The notes under the pieces: generated by a model | The model's input: only the letters and a program-made list of their open reading frames with translations | The model's database searches: none | Told to the model about the DNA's origin: nothing | Shown here: piece after piece, positions 8,485-15,931 of the stretch | Layout: the number at the start of each line of letters is the position of its first letter | Numbering within the stretch: the first letter of the stretch is position 1 | Translations under genes and position numbers: made by a program | NCBI RefSeq assembly: GCF_036409475.1 | Contig: NZ_JAYRCK010000007.1 | Location: 62,001 to 126,000 of the forward strand | Reading direction: 5' to 3' | DNA length: 64,000 nucleotides | Source: Scandinavium sp036409475 | GTDB taxonomy: Bacteria > Pseudomonadota > Gammaproteobacteria > Enterobacterales > Enterobacteriaceae

Positions 8485-9768
8485 ATGAATAAAGTACTGA
8501 AATTTGCCCCTGGTGTACTGGCTCTGCTGCCGGGTCTGGCGATGGCGGCTCCCGCTGTTGCTGACAAAGCGGATAACGCTTTTATGATGATCAGCACCGC
8601 GCTGGTGCTGTTTATGAGTATCCCTGGGATTGCGCTGTTTTACGGCGGCCTGATCCGCGGTAAAAACGTGCTCTCCATGCTGACGCAGGTCACGGTGTCC
8701 TTCGCACTGGTTTGCGTGCTGTGGGTGGTTTACGGTTACACCCTGGCGTTCGGGACCGGTGGGAATTTCTTCGGCAGCTTCGACTGGGTGATGCTGAAAG
8801 GCATTGAGCTGAAAGCGCTGATGGGCACCTTCTATCAGTACATCCACGTGGCGTTCCAGGGTTCGTTTGCCTGTATCACCGTTGGCCTGATTGTCGGTTC
8901 CCTTGCAGAACGTATTCGCTTCTCTGCGGTACTGATTTTCGTGGCCGTGTGGATGACCTTCTCCTATGTGCCAATCGCGCACATGGTCTGGGGCGGCGGC
9001 TTACTTGCAACACATGGCGCGCTGGATTTTGCAGGCGGTACCGTCGTGCATATCAACGCCGCAGTCGCGGGGCTGGTTGGTGCCTACCTCATCGGCAAAC
9101 GCGCGGGCTTTGGCAAAGAAGCTTTCAAACCGCATAACCTGCCAATGGTCTTCACCGGCACCGCTATTCTGTATGTCGGCTGGTTTGGTTTCAACGCAGG
9201 TTCTGCAAGCTCAGCCAACGAAATTGCGGCACTGGCGTTCGTGAATACCGTTGTGGCAACCGCCGCAGCGATTCTGGCCTGGGTCTTCGGTGAGTGGGCT
9301 GTTCGCGGTAAACCTTCTCTGCTGGGAGCCTGTTCAGGTGCTATCGCTGGTCTGGTTGCGGTCACTCCGGCTTGTGGCTACATCGGGGTTGGCGGTTCGC
9401 TGATTGTTGGCATCGCGGCAGGTCTGGCGGGTCTGTGGGGTGTCACCGCACTGAAACGCTGGTTACGTGTAGATGACCCTTGCGATGTGTTCGGTGTTCA
9501 CGGCGTGTGTGGGATTGTGGGTTGTATCCTGACCGGTATCTTCGCGGCGACTTCACTGGGCGGCGTGGGTTATGCCGAAGGTGTCACCATGGGCCATCAG
9601 GTGCTGGTACAGCTGGAAAGTGTCGCCATCACTATCGTCTGGTCTGCGGTTGTTGCCTTCATCGGCTACAAACTGGCTGACCTGACTGTGGGCCTGCGTG
9701 TACCGGAAGAGCAGGAGCGCGAGGGTCTGGACGTCAACAGCCATGGCGAGAATGCTTATAACGCCTAG
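8485..9768 (+). CDS. amtB: Ammonium channel AmtB
   Basis: A 427-residue inner-membrane ammonia/ammonium channel with a signal peptide (about 1-20, ending GLAMA), then eleven membrane helices. Conserved features include the pore motif GGTVVHINA and the twin-His region DVFGVHGVCG. The start is set at MNKVLKF (8485), giving a normal signal peptide; an in-frame ATT/ATG start 18 bases upstream would add only a short leader. It is co-transcribed with glnK, whose product regulates it. The C-terminal tail EEQEREGLDVNSHGENAYNA matches E. coli. Confidence 0.97.
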   Translation: MNKVLKFAPGVLALLPGLAMAAPAVADKADNAFMMISTALVLFMSIPGIALFYGGLIRGKNVLSMLTQVTVSFALVCVLWVVYGYTLAFGTGGNFFGSFDWVMLKGIELKALMGTFYQYIHVAFQGSFACITVGLIVGSLAERIRFSAVLIFVAVWMTFSYVPIAHMVWGGGLLATHGALDFAGGTVVHINAAVAGLVGAYLIGKRAGFGKEAFKPHNLPMVFTGTAILYVGWFGFNAGSASSANEIAALAFVNTVVATAAAILAWVFGEWAVRGKPSLLGACSGAIAGLVAVTPACGYIGVGGSLIVGIAAGLAGLWGVTALKRWLRVDDPCDVFGVHGVCGIVGCILTGIFAATSLGGVGYAEGVTMGHQVLVQLESVAITIVWSAVVAFIGYKLADLTVGLRVPEEQEREGLDVNSHGENAYNA

Positions 9769-9777
9769 GTAGACAGC

Positions 9778-9806
9778 AAGGCTCTCTCCTGGGGAGAGCC
9801 TTTAGT
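9778..9806 (+). terminator. Terminator of glnK-amtB
   Basis: A stem with arms AAGGCTCTC and GAGAGCCTT, closed by a short loop and followed by TTAGTGTTT, lies 10 bases after the amtB stop. Confidence 0.85.
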
Positions 9807-9812
9807 GTTTGC

Positions 9813-9850
9813 ACCCTCGCCCTGTGGGAGAGGGGTTGGGGGAGAGGGCA
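9813..9850. repeat. Pyrimidine/purine-rich intergenic repeat, copy 1
   Basis: A short hairpin-capable segment (CCCTCGCCCTGTGGGAGAGG and following purine run) of a family seen again at 35488, 45324, 48951 and 54022. Here it lies between convergent amtB and tesB. Confidence 0.7.
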
Positions 9851-9889
9851 TCAGACAACTCAATCCTCGACGTTATCTCCATAGCGACG

Positions 9890-9920
9890 AAAGCCTCCGA
9901 ATCGGAGGCTTTTGTTTTTT
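9890..9920 (+). terminator. Second Rho-independent terminator between amtB and tesB
   Basis: Arms AAAGCCTCCG and CGGAGGCTTT with a short AAT loop, followed by a T-rich tail. It is symmetric enough to act on both strands between convergent genes. Confidence 0.75.
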
Positions 9921-9929
9921 GGTGATATT

Positions 9930-10000
9930 GCCGGGCGGCACTGCGTTGGCCCGGCCTACTTTCCGGTTTGTAGGCCGGGTAAGCGTTAGCGCCACCCGGC
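9930..10000. repeat. REP/BIME-type palindromic repeat
   Basis: Two inverted GC-rich units (GCCGGGCGGC...GGCCCGGCCTAC and GTAGGCCGGGTAAGCG...CCACCCGGC) form a BIME-like pair. Related units occur at 22726, 46363, 48899 and 61817. Confidence 0.8.
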
Positions 10001-10012
10001 AATCACGCAATA

Positions 10013-10873
10013 TCAATTGCGGTTACGCATCACCCCTTCCTGCACCGTCGAAGCGACTAACACACCATCCTGGGTGTAAAACTCGCCGCGCACAAACCCG
10101 CGAGCGCTGGAGGCGGAAGTGCTTTCCACGCTATACAGCAGCCACTCATTCATATTGAACGGGCGATGGAACCACATGGAATGGTCGATAGTGGCGACCT
10201 GCATGCCTTTTTCGAGGAAGCCCACGCCGTGCGGCTGAAGGGCGACTGGCAGGAAATTGAAATCTGAGGCATAACCCAGCAGATACTGATGGACGCGGAA
10301 GTCGTCTGCGACGGTACCGTTCGCACGGATCCAGACCTGGCGAGTGGGTTCCGCCACATGGCCTTTTAAAGGGTTATGGAATTCGACCGGGCGAATCTCC
10401 AGCGGCTTATCGCACAGAAACTTCTCTTTGGCCTGCGGAGGGAGCAGATGTGCCAGCTTGCGTGCAATGTCTGTTTCCGAAGGCAGGGCATCTGGCGCAG
10501 GCGCAGGAGGCATCTGCTTTTGATGTTCATAACCGGATTCCGGTGCCTGGAAAGAGGCGGTCATATAGAAAATCGGTTTGCCATGCTGAATGGCGGCCAC
10601 GCGGCGCGCGCTGAAGCTATTACCATCACGCAGCACTTCTACGTCATAGACAATCGGCTTCTGGCTGTCGCCCGGGCGTAAAAAGTAGCTGTGAAAGGAG
10701 TGAACGAGTCGGTCAGCAGGCACGGTTTCTTTCGCCGCATACAGCGCCTGACCGACGACCTGACCCCCGAATACCTGACGTAATCCCAGATCCTCACTCT
10801 GGCCGCGGAATAATCCCTCTTCGATTTTTTCCAGATTTAACAGGGCTAGCAGATTAGAGAGAGCCTGACTCAT
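10013..10873 (-). CDS. tesB: Acyl-CoA thioesterase II TesB
   Basis: A 286-residue double-hotdog thioesterase that hydrolyses medium- and long-chain acyl-CoA in the cytoplasm. The family's catalytic triad is at the expected places: D204 (YASD), T228 (VATID) and Q278 (TVQEG). The start at 10873 gives MSQALSNLL, as in E. coli. The frame stays open another 47 codons upstream, but that extension is not conserved and crosses the promoter region. It is divergent from ybaY. Confidence 0.95.
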   Translation of the reverse strand: MSQALSNLLALLNLEKIEEGLFRGQSEDLGLRQVFGGQVVGQALYAAKETVPADRLVHSFHSYFLRPGDSQKPIVYDVEVLRDGNSFSARRVAAIQHGKPIFYMTASFQAPESGYEHQKQMPPAPAPDALPSETDIARKLAHLLPPQAKEKFLCDKPLEIRPVEFHNPLKGHVAEPTRQVWIRANGTVADDFRVHQYLLGYASDFNFLPVALQPHGVGFLEKGMQVATIDHSMWFHRPFNMNEWLLYSVESTSASSARGFVRGEFYTQDGVLVASTVQEGVMRNRN

Positions 10874-11093
10874 AAATGTCCTCAACAGGTAAAAAAAGCC
10901 ACGGTGGAGCGCGGGAATAGCCACAGTATAACGCAGTTTGCGAAGTGGTCCGATGGGTGCAATAGTCTGAATAACGAGGCGAATACAGGCAAATATCTGA
11001 GATCTGTGCCACACTTAGCGCGTCACAAATGTTTTAACCACTCACTCTGGCAGGATATCATCCTGCGAGTGCATGGATGAAAAGGAGAACATA

Positions 11094-11663
11094 ATGAAAC
11101 TCGTGCACGTGTTAAGTGGTTTAGCGGTTGCGGTTGCGCTGTCGGCCTGCGCTCAGAAAAGTGCAGACATTCCGACACCTGCGCCAAGCCCGAACCCCTC
11201 TGCGGCTACACAGCCTGTTATCCAGCAGCCTAATGTTTCAGGTACTGCGTGGATCCGCCAGAAAGTGGCGCTGCCACCTGATGCCGTTCTGACGGTCATG
11301 CTGTCTGATGCTTCACTGGCCGATGCGCCATCGAAAGTGTTGTCACAGAAAGTGACCCGTACGGAAGGGAAACAGGCACCGTTCAGCTTCGTTCTGCCTT
11401 ATAACCCGGCCGATATTCAGCCGAATGCTCGCATCCTGTTGAGTGCGGCCATCACTGTGAACGATAAGCTGGTGTTTATCACCGACACCGTTCAGCAGGT
11501 GATCAATAACGGTGGAACAAAAGCCGATCTGACGCTGGTGCCTGTTCAGTCGACTGCTGTGCCGGTGAATGAAACCGGTGGTGCGGCGACAACCGTTCCG
11601 TCCACTTCACCGACTCAGGTGAATCCGTCTTCGGCCGTTCCTGCTCCAACGCAGATGCCGTAA
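11094..11663 (+). CDS. ybaY: Outer-membrane-type lipoprotein YbaY
   Basis: A 189-residue lipoprotein with a signal peptide ending in the lipobox LSAC (Cys 19), a Pro/Ser/Ala-rich linker, a YbaY/YscW-like beta domain (about 45-145) and a Pro/Thr/Ser-rich tail. The YscW-like fold suggests a pilotin-type or periplasmic stress role, but no reaction is established. The start at 11094 follows AAGGAG with good spacing; the upstream in-frame ATG would place residues before the signal peptide. Confidence 0.88.
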   Translation: MKLVHVLSGLAVAVALSACAQKSADIPTPAPSPNPSAATQPVIQQPNVSGTAWIRQKVALPPDAVLTVMLSDASLADAPSKVLSQKVTRTEGKQAPFSFVLPYNPADIQPNARILLSAAITVNDKLVFITDTVQQVINNGGTKADLTLVPVQSTAVPVNETGGAATTVPSTSPTQVNPSSAVPAPTQMP

Positions 11664-11673
11664 TGACGTGAGC

Positions 11674-11697
11674 TCCTCCCTCCATTGCGAGGGAGGA
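11674..11697. terminator. Hairpin between convergent ybaY and atl
   Basis: Arms TCCTCCCTC and GAGGGAGGA form a 9-bp stem with a six-base loop. It has no strong T tract, so its strength is uncertain. Confidence 0.5.
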
Positions 11698-11698
11698 C

Positions 11699-12010
11699 TC
11701 AGTATTTCCAGCGGTACTTCAGCAAATCAACTTTTCCGCTTCCCGACACCTGAACGCCCTCAGACAACAGCGCCTGGCGCTGACGTTGCAAATCCGGCCC
11801 GGTAAGGGAAATAGTGCCCTGACTGTTGATCACCCGGTACCACGGCAGCGTCGAGCCTTCCGGCAGCCTGCGAAGCACGCCACCCACTTGTCGCGCCGCG
11901 CGGGGTGAACCTGCCAACCGTGCCACTTCACCGTACGTCGTTACAGACCCTTCCGGAATAGCAGCCACAATTTGCCAAACCCGCTGCGGGAATGAATCTT
12001 TAGGTTCCAT
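11699..12010 (-). CDS. atl: Alkyltransferase-like DNA repair protein Atl (YbaZ)
   Basis: A 103-residue protein resembling the C-terminal domain of O6-alkylguanine alkyltransferases. The active-site PCHR is replaced by PWYR (E. coli has PWHR), so it cannot accept the alkyl group. ATL proteins bind O6-alkylguanine and pass it to nucleotide excision repair. The start is set at the ATG at 12010 (MEPKDSF, matching the conserved E. coli segment KEDSFPQRVWQ). A GTG at 12037 would add nine residues. Confidence 0.9.
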   Translation of the reverse strand: MEPKDSFPQRVWQIVAAIPEGSVTTYGEVARLAGSPRAARQVGGVLRRLPEGSTLPWYRVINSQGTISLTGPDLQRQRQALLSEGVQVSGSGKVDLLKYRWKY

Positions 12011-12070
12011 TACTGCGTCCGAATTGCCAAAAAACACAGGATAAGTGACGCTCCTGACCTTGTGAAGCGC

Positions 12071-12478
12071 TCACTCGGGCTGCTGAACGGTAAATTCAAG
12101 CGCCAGGCCAATCACTTGCGTGGTTGTCGGGGCAAATTTATCCGGGCTGACGACCTGATTTTCCAGAAACTTGAGCTTTCGTGAGGCGGTGTTGATGATG
12201 AGTTTACCCCGCAGTTCCGGCAGTTCCTGAGTGCAAATCGGATAGATAACCCGACCAGATACCGCGACGGGGATCTGGCGCAAAGACACGTGATTCACCA
12301 CGCCGAGCGAAGAGAAAAGCACCGCCACAGGCGTAACAAACAGCAACGGGCTGGGGCTGATGGTGACGAAATCCAGCAGCAGTTCAGGGCGCAAATAGTT
12401 CAGCCCCTGATGAGGAATGGTGGCTTCGTCGATAGCGGGCATCGGCAGCGTGAGTGTCTGAGGTGGTGTCTTGATCAT
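12071..12478 (-). CDS. Unrecognised protein of 135 residues
   Basis: I do not recognise this gene; E. coli has no counterpart between atl and ffs that I know of. The start at 12478 (MIKTPPQTL) has AGGG seven bases upstream; the two upstream in-frame starts have poor spacing. It has no signal peptide or membrane segment. The sequence is rich in short beta-like stretches (LLFVTPVAVLF, VSGRVIYPICTQEL, VIGLALEFTV) and suggests a small all-beta cytoplasmic protein. Transcription is opposite to ffs. The coding frame looks real because its length is well above chance and the ribosome-binding site is sound, but function is unknown. Confidence 0.55.
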   Translation of the reverse strand: MIKTPPQTLTLPMPAIDEATIPHQGLNYLRPELLLDFVTISPSPLLFVTPVAVLFSSLGVVNHVSLRQIPVAVSGRVIYPICTQELPELRGKLIINTASRKLKFLENQVVSPDKFAPTTTQVIGLALEFTVQQPE

Positions 12479-12636
12479 TGTCATACCCTGAATGCTTCGA
12501 AAGATAAACAGAGTCTGCACGTTGTAGCCGGATTTGCTGGGAGCAGCTTCGCACTCTGCACATCCTGGCTTTCAGGTGCTGTACAGAAAGAATGGCGCAA
12601 AGATGGGCAATAAACCAGCATCCAGTCTGCAGCGGG

Positions 12637-12665
12637 TTGCAATTGCCGGGCTGCACAGGGATAAT
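12637..12665 (+). promoter_or_regulatory. Promoter of ffs
   Basis: TTGCAA (12637-12642) and GATAAT (12660-12665) are 17 bp apart and are followed by the GC-rich discriminator GCGCC, typical of stringently controlled stable-RNA promoters. The predicted start is near 12672, giving a leader of about 25 bases to be removed by processing. Confidence 0.75.
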
Positions 12666-12696
12666 GCGCCAGCGCGTTAGGAATAACGCTCTCAAT

Positions 12697-12810
12697 GGGG
12701 GCTCTGTTGGTTCTCCCGCAACGCTACTCTGTTCACCAGGTCAGGTCCGGAAGGAAGCAGCCAGGGCAGACGACGTGTGTGCCGGGATGTAGCTGGCAGG
12801 GCCCCCACCC
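12697..12810 (+). ncRNA. ffs: 4.5S RNA of the signal recognition particle
   Basis: The 114-base RNA is almost identical to E. coli 4.5S RNA. It carries the conserved SRP tetraloop region GGTCAGGTCCGGAAGGAAGC and the complementary ends GGGGGC and GCCCCC. It binds Ffh to target inner-membrane proteins to the Sec translocon. The 5' end is set by RNase P in E. coli. Confidence 0.97.
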
Positions 12811-13124
12811 ATTCGTGCTCCCCCAAAAATCTTCATGCTTCACCTCTTTGCTTCGTGCGCTTTTTATCCGTTCTCTACAATGTAGCGTGCACCCTCAGAG
12901 CAAAGATAAATGTTAAATTAACGGTGAAAAGTTAAGCTATGCTAATCCCATTACTCAATAGTTTGTCATGCCACTGAAATATTACTGTCATATAAATGTC
13001 ATTTTATAGGCGGACAATAAAAATGGGTAATTATTAAGTTAACGATTATGAAAAATTTATTTCTGGATCGTTTTGTTATGTTCATGTATTAATTATCTGA
13101 ATTTATTGCACGGGAAACGTGAAC
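12811..13124. other. AT-rich gene-free stretch after ffs
   Basis: About 310 bases, strikingly A/T-rich compared with the flanking genes, with no convincing open frame. It probably holds the promoter of the RHH-like gene that follows. High A/T content before an unrecognised gene pair is typical of H-NS-bound acquired DNA; that reading is an inference. Confidence 0.5.
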
Positions 13125-13373
13125 ATGAGTACTGCAGTACTGAATGTAAAAATTGATGGCGATCTGAAAGAGCAATTACGGCATTACGCGGAAGTCCATA
13201 ACGAGACCCTGAGCGCGGCAACACAGAAGCTGTTACAGCTTGCGTTCGACAAGGAGGTTGCGGCGGGAGTATCCGAAGATGAGGTCGACAGCCAGCATAC
13301 CGAAGAAGAATCATCACCTCTTACTCCTAAAGAAATCAAAGCACTACGCAAACTTTTGAAGAAGAGAAAATGA
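13125..13373 (+). CDS. Ribbon-helix-helix-like small protein (unrecognised)
   Basis: An 82-residue protein. Residues 1-45 fit a ribbon-helix-helix pattern: a short beta strand TAVLNVKIDG, then helix DLKEQLRHYAEVHN, a turn, then ETLSAATQKLLQLAFDK. An acidic linker (EDEVDSQHTEEESS) and a strongly basic tail (KALRKLLKKRK) follow. Such proteins are antitoxins or small repressors. The start at 13125 has GGGAAA at proper distance. The last four bases overlap the start of the next gene, so the two are translationally coupled. I cannot name the family. Confidence 0.65.
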   Translation: MSTAVLNVKIDGDLKEQLRHYAEVHNETLSAATQKLLQLAFDKEVAAGVSEDEVDSQHTEEESSPLTPKEIKALRKLLKKRK

Positions 13374-13585
13374 AACAACAACTCTCAACGGCCAGCACTT
13401 ATGGCGAAGCCTGTGAACTGCTGCGTTCCGGTTATGTTAAGCATGTGCGTTTGAACTGGAATGTGGGCAGCGATGAGTTTTTCCGCATCGCTTCTGACTG
13501 GTGTGATACCGGTGCAAAAATTAAAAAAGATGGCGACAGTTTTATTATTTCCTTGAAAGGTTTCCCGATCCCACGCCAGCATTAA
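13370..13585 (+). CDS. Unrecognised 71-residue partner of the RHH-like protein
   Basis: The start ATG overlaps the stop of the RHH-like gene (ATGA). The protein reads as a compact alpha/beta domain: a helix with YGEACELLRSG, a strand VKHVRLNWNV, a helix EFFRIASDWCDTG, a basic KIKKDG turn and a strand DSFIISLKG. It has no signal peptide or membrane helix. The operon layout suits a toxin-antitoxin or small regulator pair, but no toxin family motif is visible, so function is open. A terminator follows at 13690. Confidence 0.6.
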   Translation: MKQQLSTASTYGEACELLRSGYVKHVRLNWNVGSDEFFRIASDWCDTGAKIKKDGDSFIISLKGFPIPRQH

Positions 13586-13689
13586 TAAAACTGCCAACAT
13601 CTTGTCATGTTGCGGACATCTGAATCCAGGATGATGTTTTGCAATAAGAAAGACATGATCATCTCATATCATCATGGACGATATTTTTA

Positions 13690-13730
13690 GACGAGCCATC
13701 GTTAATGCTGGCTCGTCGTTATTTTATTAT
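13690..13730 (+). terminator. Terminator after the RHH-like operon
   Basis: Arms GACGAGCCA and TGGCTCGTC form a 9-bp stem with a 10-base loop, followed by a long T/A-rich tail. It lies just before the convergent end of yczR. Confidence 0.8.
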
Positions 13731-15154
13731 ATTATTTTCCGTGTACGTAAATTATTCTGCTGACCGTTCAGAGAATTCCAGAGGGGTTGCAGCGCCTTAA
13801 AAGCAACACGCAGCGTTTCGTCGTCATGGGTGAAGGGCAGACGAAGCCAGCGATCGAAAGCGCCCGCCAGCCCAAAACGGGTACCCGTTCCCAAATGAAT
13901 ACCGATGCCTTCGGCGCGAGCGGCAAACAGCGTTGCCAGCATATCCGGCAGTTCCACCCAAAATGACAGGCCACCTTCAGGCTGCTCATAACGCCATTGT
14001 GGAAAATACTCCGCCATTAATGCACTGCACATGTCCCGTCGAGTCGCCAGCATCTGGCGGCGCTGGGACAGCAAATCCTCGCTGTTTTCCAGCAGCCAGC
14101 AGGTGGCGAGCTGCTCCAGGATCGGCGAACCCAAATCGAGTGTGTCACGCGCCTGAATCAGCGATGCAATTGTGCGAGTGGATGCTCTGATCCAACCCAG
14201 CCGTAATCCGCCCCAAAAGCTTTTTCCTGCCGAACCCAGCGTGATGATTTGCGCCTGAGAATTAAACGCAGCGAGCGGTGGCGGCGGCGGGGCGTTGAAC
14301 CACAAATCGACCATCGTTTCATCCACCACCAGAGCAGTACGCGTTTTCGCAGCCAGGTCAGCAATCGCCTGTCGCGTAGCGCTGTCCATGCACCGCCCTG
14401 TGGGGTTATGAAAATCGGGCATCAGGTAAGCCAGTCTTGGCGCGGTTTGCGCTATGGTGGCCGCTAACCCTCCCACGTCCCAACCCTGATGGGGAAGTGC
14501 AACGCTGACAGGACGGCAAGATGCGCCCTGAATGGCTGCAATCGCCAGCGGGTAAGTCGGGTTTTCCACGACCACCCGATCGCCCGGCCCGGTCAGTAAA
14601 CGCAGGATCAGTGCCAGCCCGCTGACGGCACCATTGACCACCATGATTTCATCCGCTCGGGTAGGCAGCCCACGTTGGCAATAGCGCTTTGCGATAGCTT
14701 CCCGCAGCGCGGGTAATCCTTGCTGATCGTAACCCGTGCTGGCGAGATGTTCGGGCAGAGCGGCCATTGCGTGGCTGTAGGCCTGATGGATTTCAGGCCC
14801 GGCGCTCAAAGCCGCGGTGGAAAGATCCAATGACTGAGCGGCGCTCATTCGGGTCGGCACCTGAGGATGGTGAGCGGGTAGCATGACCTGCGATCCGCTA
14901 CCGTGACGGCTGACGATAAATCCTTCTTCACGCAAGTGGGCAAGGGCGCTGGCAATCGTCGTTCGACTGACCTGTAGCGCGCTTGCCAGTTCACGTTCGC
15001 CGGGCAGACGGCTGTCCAGCGCCAGACGACCGTCCAGAATCAAAAGACGCAGCGCTTCAGCCAGCTGTCGCCAGAGCGGCATACGAGAAGGGCTTTCCTG
15101 CCAGTGGCCCAATAAGCTCACCAGCGACTGACTTCCGGAACGACGTTGAGGCAT
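13727..15154 (-). CDS. yczR: MocR-type regulator YczR (GntR wHTH fused to aminotransferase fold)
   Basis: A 475-residue MocR-family regulator. Residues 1-95 are a GntR-type winged helix (LPGERELASALQVSRTTIAS, then a beta hairpin with SRHGSGSQV). The rest is a fold-type I aminotransferase-like domain with the PLP lysine in SAGKSFWGG and the NPT motif in FHNPTGR. MocR proteins use PLP as effector ligand, not for catalysis. The divergent neighbour is the membrane protein gene yczE, the known pairing of the YczR subgroup. Paired AGTCCA repeats in the intergenic region are candidate operators. Confidence 0.88.
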   Translation of the reverse strand: MPQRRSGSQSLVSLLGHWQESPSRMPLWRQLAEALRLLILDGRLALDSRLPGERELASALQVSRTTIASALAHLREEGFIVSRHGSGSQVMLPAHHPQVPTRMSAAQSLDLSTAALSAGPEIHQAYSHAMAALPEHLASTGYDQQGLPALREAIAKRYCQRGLPTRADEIMVVNGAVSGLALILRLLTGPGDRVVVENPTYPLAIAAIQGASCRPVSVALPHQGWDVGGLAATIAQTAPRLAYLMPDFHNPTGRCMDSATRQAIADLAAKTRTALVVDETMVDLWFNAPPPPPLAAFNSQAQIITLGSAGKSFWGGLRLGWIRASTRTIASLIQARDTLDLGSPILEQLATCWLLENSEDLLSQRRQMLATRRDMCSALMAEYFPQWRYEQPEGGLSFWVELPDMLATLFAARAEGIGIHLGTGTRFGLAGAFDRWLRLPFTHDDETLRVAFKALQPLWNSLNGQQNNLRTRKII

Positions 15155-15157
15155 AGC

Positions 15158-15203
15158 AGTCCACTTTTATAAAACTGGTCATTAATAATAAGTCCATTTT
15201 TAA
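15158..15203 (+). promoter_or_regulatory. Direct repeats in the yczR/yczE intergenic region
   Basis: AGTCCACTTTTAT (15158-15170) and AGTCCATTTTTAA (15191-15203) are direct repeats exactly 33 bp apart, about three helical turns. MocR regulators often bind direct repeats on one DNA face, so this is the likely YczR operator. Confidence 0.6.
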
Positions 15204-15241
15204 CGATGATGCGGTTTTCAGCAATCCATCGTGAGGTTTTT

Positions 15242-15856
15242 ATGCTGCGCCGTTTAGTTCAGCTGTATGTCGGGCTTTGTCTGTATGGGATTTCCACCGC
15301 GATGTTTGTCCGTGCGGATCTCGGGGCCGATCCTTGGGATGTGTTTCACCTTGGCGTCGGGAAAGTCTTTTCGTTGGATATTGGCACGGTGATGATCCTC
15401 ACCGGCGCGCTGGTGTTGCTGCTGTGGATCCCGATTCGCCAACGCCCTGGACTGGGCACCATCAGCAATGTGATTGTGTTGGGTCTGGCGGCCAATGCCA
15501 CGATGGCTGTTTTGCACACGCCGGATTCGCTGTGGTTAAAAGCGGTGTTGATGGTGGCCGCTGTCGTGCTAAATGCGCTGGCAACAGGCATGTACATCGG
15601 CGCAGGATTTGGTCCGGGGCCGCGCGATGGGTTAATGACCGGCCTGCACGCCCGCACGGGCTGGTCGCTTCGTGGCATCCGCACCACCATTGAGTTGACC
15701 GTGCTGGTGATTGGCTATCTGCTCGGCGGCAGCGTGGGGGTCGGCACGCTGGTTTATGCCCTGGCGATTGGCCCCTTGATTCAGCTCTGCTTGCCCTGGT
15801 TTCGCACTTTACCCACAGCAGAATCTGTCGCCGCAAAGGTGAAAGCAGTTAGCTAA
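15242..15856 (+). CDS. yczE: Integral membrane protein YczE
   Basis: A 204-residue protein with five predicted membrane helices and the family motifs ADLGADPWDVF and GPGPRDGLM. The start at 15242 (MLRRLVQLY) has TGAGG upstream; the longer frame is not needed. It is controlled, by analogy, by the divergent MocR regulator. No transport substrate is established. Its stop is one base before a lac-type operator upstream of lacI. Confidence 0.85.
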   Translation: MLRRLVQLYVGLCLYGISTAMFVRADLGADPWDVFHLGVGKVFSLDIGTVMILTGALVLLLWIPIRQRPGLGTISNVIVLGLAANATMAVLHTPDSLWLKAVLMVAAVVLNALATGMYIGAGFGPGPRDGLMTGLHARTGWSLRGIRTTIELTVLVIGYLLGGSVGVGTLVYALAIGPLIQLCLPWFRTLPTAESVAAKVKAVS

Positions 15857-15857
15857 A

Positions 15858-15874
15858 TTTGCGAAGCGCTCACA
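15858..15874 (-). promoter_or_regulatory. lac operator upstream of lacI
   Basis: On the minus strand this reads TGTGAGCGCTTCGCAAA, identical over all 17 bases to the operator before lacZ (17084-17100) and close to the E. coli lac operator core TGTGAGCG. The two face each other about 1.2 kb apart, which would allow looping by tetrameric LacI and autorepression. Confidence 0.8.
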
Positions 15875-15931
15875 GTCAGAGTAAGGCTTTTCAGGTACAC
15901 TGAGTGCATCTCTGACTGGAAGCTGCATTTG

